Shown: piece by piece, positions 1 to 5,506 of the stretch
How the letters are laid out: each line of letters begins with the position of its first letter
Position numbering within the stretch: position 1 is the first letter of the stretch
NCBI GenBank assembly: GCA_003243255.1
Contig: QFQM01000243.1
Location: forward strand, 1-6,948
Direction of reading: 5' to 3'
DNA from: Flavobacterium psychrophilum
GTDB taxonomy: Bacteria > Bacteroidota > Bacteroidia > Flavobacteriales > Flavobacteriaceae
DNA: 6,948 bases
Notes under the pieces: model-generated
The model's input: the letters and a program-made list of their open reading frames with translations, nothing else
The model's database searches: none
What the model was told of the DNA's origin: nothing
Position numbers and translations under genes: made by a program

Positions 1-1
1 T

Positions 2-190
2 GAAACTAAGGAACCATCTACCGGAATTGAGAACGGATACAAGACGAGTGATGTTCGTAAGATTCTTGGATGTTGTACTAATAAACTGACTTCATTAAGA
101 ATATCTCGCCAGCTTAGGACAAAAAAAATTGGTGGAACGGTCTATTATAATAAAGATGATATTAAGCGATTGATTGATGAGGGATATTAG
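2..190 (+). CDS. Excisionase-like helix-turn-helix protein, C-terminal part
   Basis: The window opens inside this gene; 62 codons remain before the TAG at 188-190, read in the frame beginning at base 2. The visible protein has the layout of the small helix-turn-helix (HTH_17/MerR-like) DNA-binding proteins common in Bacteroidota mobile elements. It shows YKTSDVRKILGC (a first helix choosing a site), a second helix containing LRISRQLRTKK, then IGGTVYYNKDDIKRLID, the characteristic wing IGGxxYY followed by a final helix. Proteins of this family act as excisionases or small regulators and bind DNA near element ends. The gene is followed after 10 bases by a strong terminator, so it closes its transcription unit. 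The neighbouring repeat units at 323-547 could be its target. The family call rests on motif resemblance; the excisionase role is inferred from context. Confidence 0.72.
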   Translation, partial: ETKEPSTGIENGYKTSDVRKILGCCTNKLTSLRISRQLRTKKIGGTVYYNKDDIKRLIDEGY

Positions 191-200
191 CAGCCCCTAT

Positions 201-228
201 AAGCTGGCCCAATTGGGTCAGCTTTTTT
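201..228 (+). terminator. Rho-independent terminator of the HTH gene
   Basis: AAGCTGGCCC (201-210) and GGGTCAGCTT (215-224) form a ten-pair stem with one G-T wobble around an AATT loop. The stem runs into six T residues at 223-228. It lies 10 bases after the HTH stop codon. Confidence 0.88.
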
Positions 229-322
229 ATTAGTAGAGTGGTTGACAAGTTTTCTAAGGAACGACCTTAAATTGATAGTTTTTTCATAACTTTATTGAAG
301 TTCATTTAAGTTAATCTTCTGT

Positions 323-414
323 GAGTAAATCCATGAGTTAAGATTGGCTATGTTCTTCAAAATACTGGTTACAATATACTTACAGTATAAGTTGTCGTCC
401 TGTCCTCCCGACTT
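323..414. repeat. Two-box repeat unit, copy 1 (attachment-like)
   Basis: This unit has two conserved boxes 52 bases apart. Box A is GAGTAAATCCATGAGT (323-338), which itself contains GAGT at both ends. Box B (391-412) begins GTTGTCGTCC and ends TGTCCTCCCGAC. Both boxes recur at exactly +133 bases, while the 52 bases between them show little similarity. The end of box B, CCTGT-CCTCCCG-A (399-411), has the order T-stem, acceptor stem and discriminator of a tRNA 3' end, but no tRNA body lies upstream. Flanking AATCTT (313-318) and AAGATT (340-345) can pair around box A. Site-specific recombinases often use tRNA 3' ends as cores, so an att-derived site with a flanking arm site is the favoured reading. 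A structured RNA is the alternative. Confidence 0.6.
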
Positions 415-422
415 GTTTTGGA

Positions 423-459
423 ACTCATTATTTGAAGTGATTTCAATTCTGTAATGAGT
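423..459. repeat. Inverted repeat between the two units
   Basis: ACTCATTA (423-430) is the exact reverse complement of TAATGAGT (452-459), and the right arm runs into box A of copy 2. Inside lies a second small stem, TTGAA (432-436) with TTCAA (442-446). The structure could be a protein-binding site or an RNA fold; no function can be read from it. Confidence 0.5.
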
Positions 460-547
460 AAATCCATGAGTACAGGAAAATTGAGTTTGGAAGGTAGTTG
501 ATAATCAGCCTTTAAGTTAAAAGGTTGTCGTCCTGTCTTCCCGACCA
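456..547. repeat. Two-box repeat unit, copy 2 (attachment-like, tRNA 3'-end-like)
   Basis: Box A (456-471) is identical to copy 1. Box B (524-545) differs from copy 1 by one base, giving CTTCCCG instead of CCTCCCG before the final AC. In this copy the sequence continues CCA (545-547). It can be read as a tRNA 3' half: AAAGG (520-524) and CCTGT (532-536) pair at four of five positions around the 7-base loop TTGTCGT, followed by a 7-base acceptor strand, A and CCA. A normal tRNA would have a TTCGAAT-type loop, and no matching 5' acceptor CGGGAAG is present, so this is a remnant or an att core rather than a tRNA. A strong terminator begins 11 bases later, as expected downstream of a tRNA gene. 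Confidence 0.6.
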
Positions 548-558
548 CTTACAAAATG

Positions 559-583
559 AAACCCGCTCTCAGAGCGGGTTTTG
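559..583. terminator. Strong, probably two-way terminator
   Basis: AAACCCGCTC (559-568) pairs perfectly with GAGCGGGTTT (572-581) around the three-base loop TCA. T residues follow on the plus side, and an A-rich stretch precedes on the left, so it could also end minus-strand transcripts. An outer ACAAAA (551-556) can pair with TTTTGT (579-584) as an alternative extension. It closes whatever is transcribed through the tandem repeat units. Confidence 0.85.
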
Positions 584-723
584 TCGTTTTTGGAAGTTTG
601 ATTATTGTAGGTGTTTTCATCATATGGATGACGCAGTCTCAGCCACAATATTACTTTGTTCTAATATAGCCTGCAGGTAATGTAAAGTATTTAATCATAT
701 GGCATTTGTAAAATTTAGACATT

Positions 724-794
724 GATTATCAAAGATTTATATTTCTTTTGTCACCTAGCCTTCCGTCCGTGATATACAAAATCCGTTGATAATC
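724..794. repeat. Distal inverted repeat, arms 53 bases apart
   Basis: GATTATCAA (724-732) and TTGATAATC (786-794) are perfect 9-base inverted arms. The right arm is the outer end of the first minus-oriented half-site at 772-794; the left arm is a degenerate outlying copy. It may be an auxiliary binding site that permits DNA looping, which is inference. Confidence 0.5.
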
Positions 795-833
795 AAATTC
801 TGCAAAATTAGAGAGGCAAATCAGTTTGTATAT
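772..833. promoter_or_regulatory. Operator-like module 1 upstream of fic
   Basis: The module contains a minus-oriented half-site (772-794) and a plus-oriented half-site (811-833), 16 bases apart. The half-site pattern is GAGAGRCAA, four variable bases, then GTTTGTATAT. The 811-833 copy fits it throughout; the 772-794 copy fits best over CAACGG and TTTGTATAT. The whole 62-base module recurs 70 bases downstream with 46 of 62 bases identical by hand count. Such ordered, oriented repeats next to a promoter suggest cooperative binding of a regulator. Confidence 0.65.
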
Positions 834-841
834 CTGATCGT

Positions 842-903
842 ATATACAAACACCGTTGTCTCTCATATTATAGAATATTTGAGAGGCAAACCCGTTTGAC
901 TAT
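842..903. promoter_or_regulatory. Operator-like module 2 overlapping the fic promoter
   Basis: This second copy of the 62-base module has a minus-oriented half-site at 842-864 and a plus-oriented one at 881-903, again 16 bases apart. Half-sites 811-833 and 842-864 face each other as an imperfect 54-base palindrome with perfect 10-base inner arms (824-833 and 842-851) around an 8-base centre. The 881-903 half-site covers the proposed -33 element TTTG (895-898), so a bound protein would compete with RNA polymerase. Repression, probably autoregulation by the winged-helix Fic protein encoded next, is the natural inference. Confidence 0.65.
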
Positions 904-922
904 GCAAATTGTTATAGATTTG
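895..922 (+). promoter_or_regulatory. Bacteroidota-type promoter of fic
   Basis: TTTG at 895-898 and TAGATTTG at 915-922 match the -33 and -7 elements (TTTG and TAnnTTTG) used by the primary sigma factor of Bacteroidota. The spacing is 16 bases, a little short. Transcription would begin near 929, giving a leader of only about 11 bases before the ATG at 940. No Shine-Dalgarno sequence is present; the bases before the ATG are A-rich. Confidence 0.55.
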
Positions 923-939
923 GTATACAAATAAGATCG

Positions 940-2067
940 ATGTTACCTAATCTTTCAAATGCGGTCGAATATCATTACGATAAATTTCCACCAAAAGAAC
1001 TTGATTATCACAAGTTTGTTCCAGAGTTACTGAAAGCAACTGATGCAATAGCCCGTTATGATCAGATGTTAAAAAAGATGCATAACAATGAAATTTTGTT
1101 AGCTCCGCTCAGAAATCAAGAAGCAGTTATATCGTCGCGAATGGAAGGGACAATTTCAACGATGGATGAAATCATGAAGTATGAGGCAGATATAATTGAT
1201 GACAAACCAGAAACCGAATCCAATAAAGATGTTCGTTCTGAAATTATTGAAACATATCTCTATCAGCGAGCATTAAAAAATGCTCAAAAGGGGATGCAAG
1301 ATGGGCACGAAATCTCCATCAGTTTAATAAAAATGATACATAAACAATTGCTCACTTTTGGACGGGGAGCAATGAAAGCGCCAGGTCAATTCAAAGTAGA
1401 GCAAAACTTTCTAGCGGGTAAAAAGAAAAACATATTGTTTGTGCCTATTAGACCGGAAAAATTAATAGATGGCCTGGATACGCTACTGGAATATATAAAT
1501 AGAAGTGAAGATCCCATTCTTATAAAAACAGCGTTAATGCATCTTGAATTTGAAGCACTTCACCCCTTCCAAGATGGAAATGGTCGTATTGGTCGCATGC
1601 TAATAACGTTGCTATTATGGAAGTCTGGAGTAATATCCGCTCCGCATTTTTATATTAGCGGTTATTTGGAAGAACATAAAGATGAATACATTGATACCAT
1701 GAGATCAGTATCGTCCGATGGTAATTGGGAGGAGTGGTGTCGTTTTTTTTTAACCGCAGTTGCAGAGCAGGCAAGTGCTAACTTAAATGTTGCCGAAAAG
1801 ATACAAGATCTGTATGACAACATGAAGACGGAATTTTCAAGTACGCTGCAGAGTAAATGGACAGTGCAGGTTTTGGATTTTATTTTTACTTACCCGGTCT
1901 TCAGAAATAATAAGTTTACCTCGCATAGTGGTATTCCACCGCAGACGGCGGCCAAATTCACTAAGAAACTGGTAGAAAAAAAATTGCTCCTCATGCGTGA
2001 GCCTGGTTCTGGAAGAAAAGCAGCTTTATATTCATTCGAACCTCTTATGAAATTAGTAAGAGTTTAA
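940..2067 (+). CDS. Fic family AMP-transferase, class II, with winged helix
   Basis: This is a predicted cytoplasmic enzyme that transfers AMP from ATP to a hydroxyl side chain of a target protein. Residues 1-115 form a Fic_N-type helical domain. It carries the autoinhibitory motif S65-xxx-E69-G70, whose glutamate blocks ATP binding in class II Fic proteins. Residues 125-275 form the Fic core, with a target-docking flap around 149-172 and a perfect catalytic motif HPFQDGNGRIGR at 208-219 (catalytic His208, metal-binding Asp212, phosphate-binding Asn214 and Arg216). Residues about 305-372 look like a winged helix. At 375 residues the layout is that of Shewanella SoFic, so the gene appears intact. 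No separate antitoxin gene lies nearby, as expected for built-in inhibition. The ATG at 940 follows directly from the promoter and keeps the N-terminal domain complete. The gene stands alone, is AT-rich, and is probably autoregulated through the upstream operator modules. The target protein cannot be read from sequence. Confidence 0.93.
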   Translation: MLPNLSNAVEYHYDKFPPKELDYHKFVPELLKATDAIARYDQMLKKMHNNEILLAPLRNQEAVISSRMEGTISTMDEIMKYEADIIDDKPETESNKDVRSEIIETYLYQRALKNAQKGMQDGHEISISLIKMIHKQLLTFGRGAMKAPGQFKVEQNFLAGKKKNILFVPIRPEKLIDGLDTLLEYINRSEDPILIKTALMHLEFEALHPFQDGNGRIGRMLITLLLWKSGVISAPHFYISGYLEEHKDEYIDTMRSVSSDGNWEEWCRFFLTAVAEQASANLNVAEKIQDLYDNMKTEFSSTLQSKWTVQVLDFIFTYPVFRNNKFTSHSGIPPQTAAKFTKKLVEKKLLLMREPGSGRKAALYSFEPLMKLVRV

Positions 2068-2149
2068 GAAACGTTTTTGAACCTTTTAGCATTAAGATCT
2101 CCTGCCTTAAAGGATAACTGTTTCTTTGTTAATGTGGAGCTACTTCAAT

Positions 2150-2397
2150 TTATAGGTTTGATCGCCCAACTTCTGAACCAATAGGGACATCCTCCTTGGT
2201 CAGCCGCCCAACGAGAATGTCAAATTTCTTGCTGAAGACAATACCGGTTATGGTGGAGTCAACCGTTGATGCATCTGGCCACACAATCCTAATCCTCTCA
2301 CCGATGCTGGCTTTTTGATCCCCAAGACCTGGTGCCAATTAAAGCCCCGGCCTGTTATGTGATCAACGGCCTTCAGGTTAAAAAGATGTGTTGCATG
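2150..2397 (-). pseudogene. Remnant of small EF-Tu domain-2-like protein
   Basis: An open frame runs on the minus strand from 2338 to 2150 (62 codons, including IGERIRIVWPD, TITGIVF and LTKEDVPIGSEV), but it begins at a TTG directly after a stop codon. The frame one base over, just upstream (2397 to about 2343), reads THLFNLKAVDHITGRGF. Joined by one inserted base near 2340, the two give GRGF-LAPGLGD and the series of beta strands seen in EF-Tu domain 2-like barrels (F.l.....itGRG, iG..i.i, DVPiGSEV). One missing T in an AATTTGG context would explain the break. The end may also be shifted: restoring a T after GAAGTT would turn VGRSNL into VWAIKPIN before a stop. It lies between fic and the DUF1963-like gene, in the opposite orientation. 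No function can be assigned. It could be a real small gene with a sequencing error, and the family link is only a resemblance. Confidence 0.42.
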
Positions 2398-2540
2398 TCG
2401 GGTGAATGACAAGGTATATCGTCTGTTAGCCGCATAATGATATGGATTTTCCCGTGTTTCTGCAACGGTTGACTGACCGAAGGTTAGTAGCTACAGCCAT
2501 TTTCGCCTATTTTTATTCCCTAACTCCAACCTGACCGCGC
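2398..2540. other. Intergenic stretch before the DUF1963-like gene
   Basis: No gene is supported here. The frame of the pseudogene's upstream half stays open on the minus strand back to a TAG at 2491-2493, but it has no ATG and no recognisable domain. For the plus-strand gene, TATTTTTA (2509-2516) is a poor match to a -7 box and no convincing -33 element precedes it. Confidence 0.4.
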
Positions 2541-3404
2541 GTGAACCTTTTTAAGAGATTGTTTGGTAAATCTTACCCGGATGTCGGCGGCAAGATCGAC
2601 CTGACGGAAGAACAGTTCTTTCAACGGCCTGATATTGCCCGATTGACCACTCAATACCGAAAAACGACCACCTTACTGCGGCCGCATTTGGCTGTTGCGC
2701 CGCTGCCGGCCAACAGCAGTAAATTCGGCGGTGATTTTGATGGCTCCCTGCTCGCAGAATATCCTCGCTGCAAAGCTTGCCAGACTCCACTTAATTTTGT
2801 GTTGCAATTGTACCGGAAGGACTTTCCCGACTTTTATTTTCCGGGGAACGCTGATCTGTTTCAATTATTCCGCTGTCCCAATGATGATTGCCCCGACGCT
2901 TTTTCTGAACAGTATGATCATGTGATGCATCCTTTTTTTGGCAAAGCAGATCCGGCTGGTTCCCGGCGATGGATACGTCCATCTATGACAGGTGAGAACC
3001 TTGAACCTGCCATTTCAGATTGCAGGCTGCAACCTGAGCAAGTCGAGGATTTTCCCAACTACGACGACTTTGATGGGGATGACTTCGTCAATATCGAGCG
3101 GACCTATGGAAACGATTGGGCAGAGGTGTTTATGGCTACCTGCGCGTCTATCCAACGCACCAAGTTCGGCGGCTACCCCAGCTTCACGCAATCCCCCGTC
3201 TACCGGGTTTGTACCTGCGGGAAAGCCAAGACTTTTTTCTTTCAACTCTCCAGTGAAGACCCCGAAGATGGAGTGGAGAGCCCACCGTCTCCTGATCAGT
3301 GGAATCCGCTCGGTATAATGATTGGAGATGTCGGGAACATCTACTTCTATGTTTGCAAGAGGTGTGGGGTGGAAACTGTTGAGAGTAACTGGGATTGTTA
3401 TTGA
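2541..3404 (+). CDS. DUF1963/YwqG- or PDCD2-like protein with duplicated Cys module
   Basis: A predicted cytoplasmic protein of 287 residues with no signal or membrane segment. It contains the same module twice. The first has KFGG (61-64), CKAC (77-80), FVLQL (86-90), then LFQLFRC..C (106-117). The second has KFGG (208-211), CTC (224-226), FFFQL (232-236), then YFYVCKRC (268-275). Distances from KFGG to the first cysteine motif (13) and from there to the QL motif (9) are identical in both. This series, GG-x-P, Cys pair, LLQL, Cys pair, is known from bacterial DUF1963/YwqG proteins and eukaryotic PDCD2/TSR4. The Cys pairs probably bind zinc. PDCD2/TSR4 is a chaperone of a ribosomal protein, but the bacterial role is unknown. 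The GTG start at 2541 is forced: an in-frame TGA lies at 2532-2534, and the next methionine comes far inside. It ends 42 bases from the convergent gene at 3449. Confidence 0.72.
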   Translation: MNLFKRLFGKSYPDVGGKIDLTEEQFFQRPDIARLTTQYRKTTTLLRPHLAVAPLPANSSKFGGDFDGSLLAEYPRCKACQTPLNFVLQLYRKDFPDFYFPGNADLFQLFRCPNDDCPDAFSEQYDHVMHPFFGKADPAGSRRWIRPSMTGENLEPAISDCRLQPEQVEDFPNYDDFDGDDFVNIERTYGNDWAEVFMATCASIQRTKFGGYPSFTQSPVYRVCTCGKAKTFFFQLSSEDPEDGVESPPSPDQWNPLGIMIGDVGNIYFYVCKRCGVETVESNWDCY

Positions 3405-3446
3405 TCCTGCATAGCAAAGGGATAGAAAGGACTGTCTGGCCTGCTA

Positions 3447-4241
3447 TTATCCTTGGGTTAGTTGCTGGTAAATATATACGACCAGTACGATTACTCCAAA
3501 GGCGGCAAAAAACCATTTGAGGCTAAGCCCTTTTATGTTCAGGGCGACCAACCCTCCAATTCCACCGGCAAAAAGTGTAGAGGTTACAACGGATCTCAGG
3601 TAAAGGTATGTCCGCTCTGGTTGCGTCAAATTCTCTAACGTATAGATTCTTATGAACTGAAAGAGGGTTTCCGCGATTGAATTCATCAAAAGACAAGCCA
3701 GGGTCAATGTTAATACCGTCGCGCTACCTTCCATTTTCAAATAGGCTTTGATAAAAAATACTGAAAGGATGATCGTAATGGTAATGAGCAGCAATCCGCT
3801 GATAGAGATCGGCGTGCTTGGTATATAAGCGGGAATGTTTATTGCAGATTTAAATAAAATCCACCAATTGATCAAATGACATAACAGTAATAAGCCGGAA
3901 TACTTCAGGATGATTTTATCAGATGTTCGGATAGACATTCCAAGTAGTTTTGTTGGTTGCGGAAGTGTTCGGAATAAAATGTCCCTGCCGGTCAGCGTAT
4001 TTTCGAACGCAGGCTTAAAATCATCTATATTCTCATACAATTGGTCAGGAATGGTGTCAAACCAGGTGGTGTCTTCGGTAACCAGGCTGAGCCCGATCTT
4101 ATTACCTTCCAGCTGAATGTTGTAAAGCCTTTCGCCGATCCAACAGTCGATCATTACTGCCCCCGAATCAAATCTATCGATGTCGTACCTTCCATTGACA
4201 TTCTCCATTCTTTCAACAATATAGGTAATCACCTTTTCCAT
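3447..4241 (-). CDS. Unknown protein, soluble N-domain plus about five membrane helices
   Basis: I do not recognise this 264-residue protein. Residues 1-90 are soluble and look like a small alpha/beta domain, with strands such as GAVMIDCWIG and LYNIQLEGNKIGLSLVTE and aromatic or acidic stretches (TTWFDTIPDQLYENIDDF). After a basic linker (about 91-112) come hydrophobic segments near 113-131, 143-165, 173-198, 215-236 and 242-259, consistent with an inner-membrane protein. The ATG at 4239-4241 follows an A-rich stretch and no Shine-Dalgarno. It is the last gene of the minus-strand series, 88 bases after the RDD gene, with a small hairpin in the gap, so it may be partly uncoupled from the operon. 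It converges with the DUF1963-like gene. Role unknown; a membrane-anchored sensor or immunity-type protein is conceivable but unsupported. Confidence 0.72.
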   Translation of the reverse strand: MEKVITYIVERMENVNGRYDIDRFDSGAVMIDCWIGERLYNIQLEGNKIGLSLVTEDTTWFDTIPDQLYENIDDFKPAFENTLTGRDILFRTLPQPTKLLGMSIRTSDKIILKYSGLLLLCHLINWWILFKSAINIPAYIPSTPISISGLLLITITIILSVFFIKAYLKMEGSATVLTLTLACLLMNSIAETLFQFIRIYTLENLTQPERTYLYLRSVVTSTLFAGGIGGLVALNIKGLSLKWFFAAFGVIVLVVYIYQQLTQG

Positions 4242-4264
4242 TTTCTTATTTCGGTTTTATGACT

Positions 4265-4280
4265 CTATTCCCCCGAATAG
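4265..4280. repeat. Small hairpin between RDD and 264-residue genes
   Basis: CTATTC (4265-4270) and GAATAG (4275-4280) form a 6-base stem around CCCC. On the minus strand it lies between the RDD stop and the next start, without a T run. It could be a processing or regulatory hairpin; it is too weak for a confident terminator. Confidence 0.35.
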
Positions 4281-4329
4281 GCAGAGCTGATTTTGAATCC
4301 TACGTATTATACAGAGAAGGTGCAATGAC

Positions 4330-4737
4330 TCAATTATCAACTACCATCGTATGGGATAGGGCGTCGTGCCAACCCGTTTCACTAAATATATAGGACAAAC
4401 CATCAAATGGAATCAGGCGGCAGAGGCTTCTGATAAGTATTTCCTTCAACGATGGCTTTCCTCCATGCTTACTTACCACCTTAGTAGCTGTTATAAACTT
4501 AGCCGGAGATTTATTGAAAAACCATTCAAACAGAAAGTAATAGGCGAAATACAAAACAAAATAATATACTCCTAACCAGTTCGATCCCTCCTCCGGAACC
4601 ACATTGCCCATCCAATCGAATGCAAATGCATGGGCCATAATGATGAGGTTGAATAGGATGGTATCGACAATCAGATTTGACAGTCGCGTTCCTTTTTTGG
4701 CGGGTTGTAGGAGGGGTGTTTGTGTCATGGTATTCAT
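4330..4737 (-). CDS. RDD family membrane protein
   Basis: A short inner-membrane protein of 135 residues. After a polar N-terminus it has RLSNLIVDTILFN (18-30), the Arg...Asp start of an RDD domain, leading into a first membrane helix (about 22-41). A second helix follows at about 54-75, then the family's signature half: SPAKFITATKVVSKHGGKP (77-95), a conserved R103...R107 pair, IPFDGLSYIF, and GWHDALSHTMVV (122-133). RDD proteins are small membrane proteins, some linked to ion transport; most are uncharacterised. The start could be M1 (4737) or M4 (4728). M1 is 10 bases after the stop of the preceding gene, which suggests coupled translation. The gene appears complete. Confidence 0.88.
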   Translation of the reverse strand: MNTMTQTPLLQPAKKGTRLSNLIVDTILFNLIIMAHAFAFDWMGNVVPEEGSNWLGVYYFVLYFAYYFLFEWFFNKSPAKFITATKVVSKHGGKPSLKEILIRSLCRLIPFDGLSYIFSETGWHDALSHTMVVDN

Positions 4738-4747
4738 TCAGGTGATT

Positions 4748-5050
4748 TTACCGACTTTTTTGGACCCCTTTTGTCAGCAGAACGACAAAAGCAACACTGA
4801 CTGTCAGCAGCGGTATCCCAAACAAAAGGCGGCCAATATCGCCCCCATTCTCCCCGGAAACAAAACGTTTCAGCAAACCCCATCCGATGATCATTCCATA
4901 GCCCAATGCCAGCCCTAAGAGGAGCTTGCCGACCAGCCCCCAAAAACTTATGGACATTTTGCGCGACGGCAGGTATTTCAGTACGGCAGCCAGGGAAACG
5001 GTCACCAATAGGTGAAATATCAGCACGATGGTCAATATTGCCAGCAGCAT
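4748..5050 (-). CDS. Small three-helix membrane protein, unknown
   Basis: I do not recognise this 100-residue protein. It consists almost wholly of three hydrophobic helices, near 2-24, 36-60 and 74-93. A basic loop (K25, R30, K31) joins the first two, and a polar loop containing SGENGGD joins the last two. It starts 18 bases after the stop of the preceding gene and stops 10 bases before the RDD gene, so it sits inside the proposed operon and may work with the RDD protein in the membrane. That partnership is inference from position only. An overlapping minus-strand frame (4734-4943) is less hydrophobic, lacks operon spacing and is treated as a shadow. Confidence 0.68.
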   Translation of the reverse strand: MLLAILTIVLIFHLLVTVSLAAVLKYLPSRKMSISFWGLVGKLLLGLALGYGMIIGWGLLKRFVSGENGGDIGRLLFGIPLLTVSVAFVVLLTKGVQKSR

Positions 5051-5068
5051 AAGTCCGTTGATGGGGAT

Positions 5069-5506
5069 TTATTTGAAATTGTCCAGGATCGCTGCGGTCA
5101 ACCCCTCCTCCAACCGCTTGTCATTGAAGTATTCTGCCGCGGTGAGCGCCATACTTGCGATATGGTGTCCGCTGTCATGGTCAAACGCAGCCGGCTCGCC
5201 CGACGCATTGTAGGTTACTTTGGCTACCAGCTCAGCCAGCCGGATATAGGTTTCGTGCTTATAAGTCGTGTTGCGCAACGACCAATCCCGAATGGCGGAA
5301 AATTGCCCGTGTGCCTCTTTCCACCTTTTTCTGTCGTCTATGATCGCGAACAGTGCTTTTACAGGTGGGGGGATATGCTCCAGATACGGATCAAACTGCG
5401 ACAATACCCGACCCGCCCACCCTGGGCGAACCTCATTCAACAAACTTTCAAATAATTGCTCTCCAATCTTAATATTCTTCCTGATCTCGGATAACGCTGT
5501 TTTCAT
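5069..5506 (-). CDS. Unknown helical protein with His/Asp cluster
   Basis: I do not recognise this 145-residue protein. It is predicted soluble and mostly helical, with no signal peptide. Notable are a proline-rich turn HIPPPVKALFAIIDDRKRW (44-62) and a compact FDHDSGHHIA (108-117) holding two Asp and three His that could bind metal. A C-terminal helix pair follows. The ATG at 5504-5506 lies inside the end of the DUF4184 gene, with a 38-base overlap in a different frame, so its translation probably depends on ribosomes ending the upstream gene. The next gene starts 18 bases after its stop. The long plus-strand frame opposite it (5012-5455) is its antisense shadow. An immunity-type role is possible from context only. 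Confidence 0.7.
   Translation of the reverse strand: MKTALSEIRKNIKIGEQLFESLLNEVRPGWAGRVLSQFDPYLEHIPPPVKALFAIIDDRKRWKEAHGQFSAIRDWSLRNTTYKHETYIRLAELVAKVTYNASGEPAAFDHDSGHHIASMALTAAEYFNDKRLEEGLTAAILDNFK

Larger units (their letters stand above)
585..939. other. Gene-free region upstream of fic
   Basis: These roughly 355 AT-rich bases hold no plausible gene on either strand. The left half (585-720) shows nothing clear. The right half (724-939) is dense with related repeats and the fic promoter, listed separately. Confidence 0.7.

Noticed and set aside
456..547. A complete tRNA gene ending at CCA 545-547
   Set aside because: The 3' half fits partly, but there is no matching 5' acceptor strand, D-arm or anticodon arm upstream, and the T-loop is TTGTCGT instead of the usual TTCGANN form.
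300..910. CRISPR array
   Set aside because: The repeats here number two to four, differ in orientation or internal identity, and lack uniform unique spacers; they fit att-like or operator repeats better.
940..2067. Fic as the toxin of a two-gene toxin-antitoxin pair
   Set aside because: No small antitoxin gene lies next to it, and the inhibitory S-xxx-EG motif is within the protein itself.
2992..3318. Plus-strand frame of 108 codons inside the DUF1963-like gene
   Set aside because: The host frame carries the duplicated Cys motifs with exact spacing; this frame has none and is a shadow.
3405..3446. Shared terminator between the convergent genes
   Set aside because: ATAGCA (3411-3416) and TGCTAT (3442-3447) can pair, but the loop is long and there is no T run, so it is not convincing.
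5012..5455. Plus-strand frame of 147 codons
   Set aside because: It lies antisense to two supported minus-strand genes, is Cys/Arg-rich in a shadow-like way and has no family motif.
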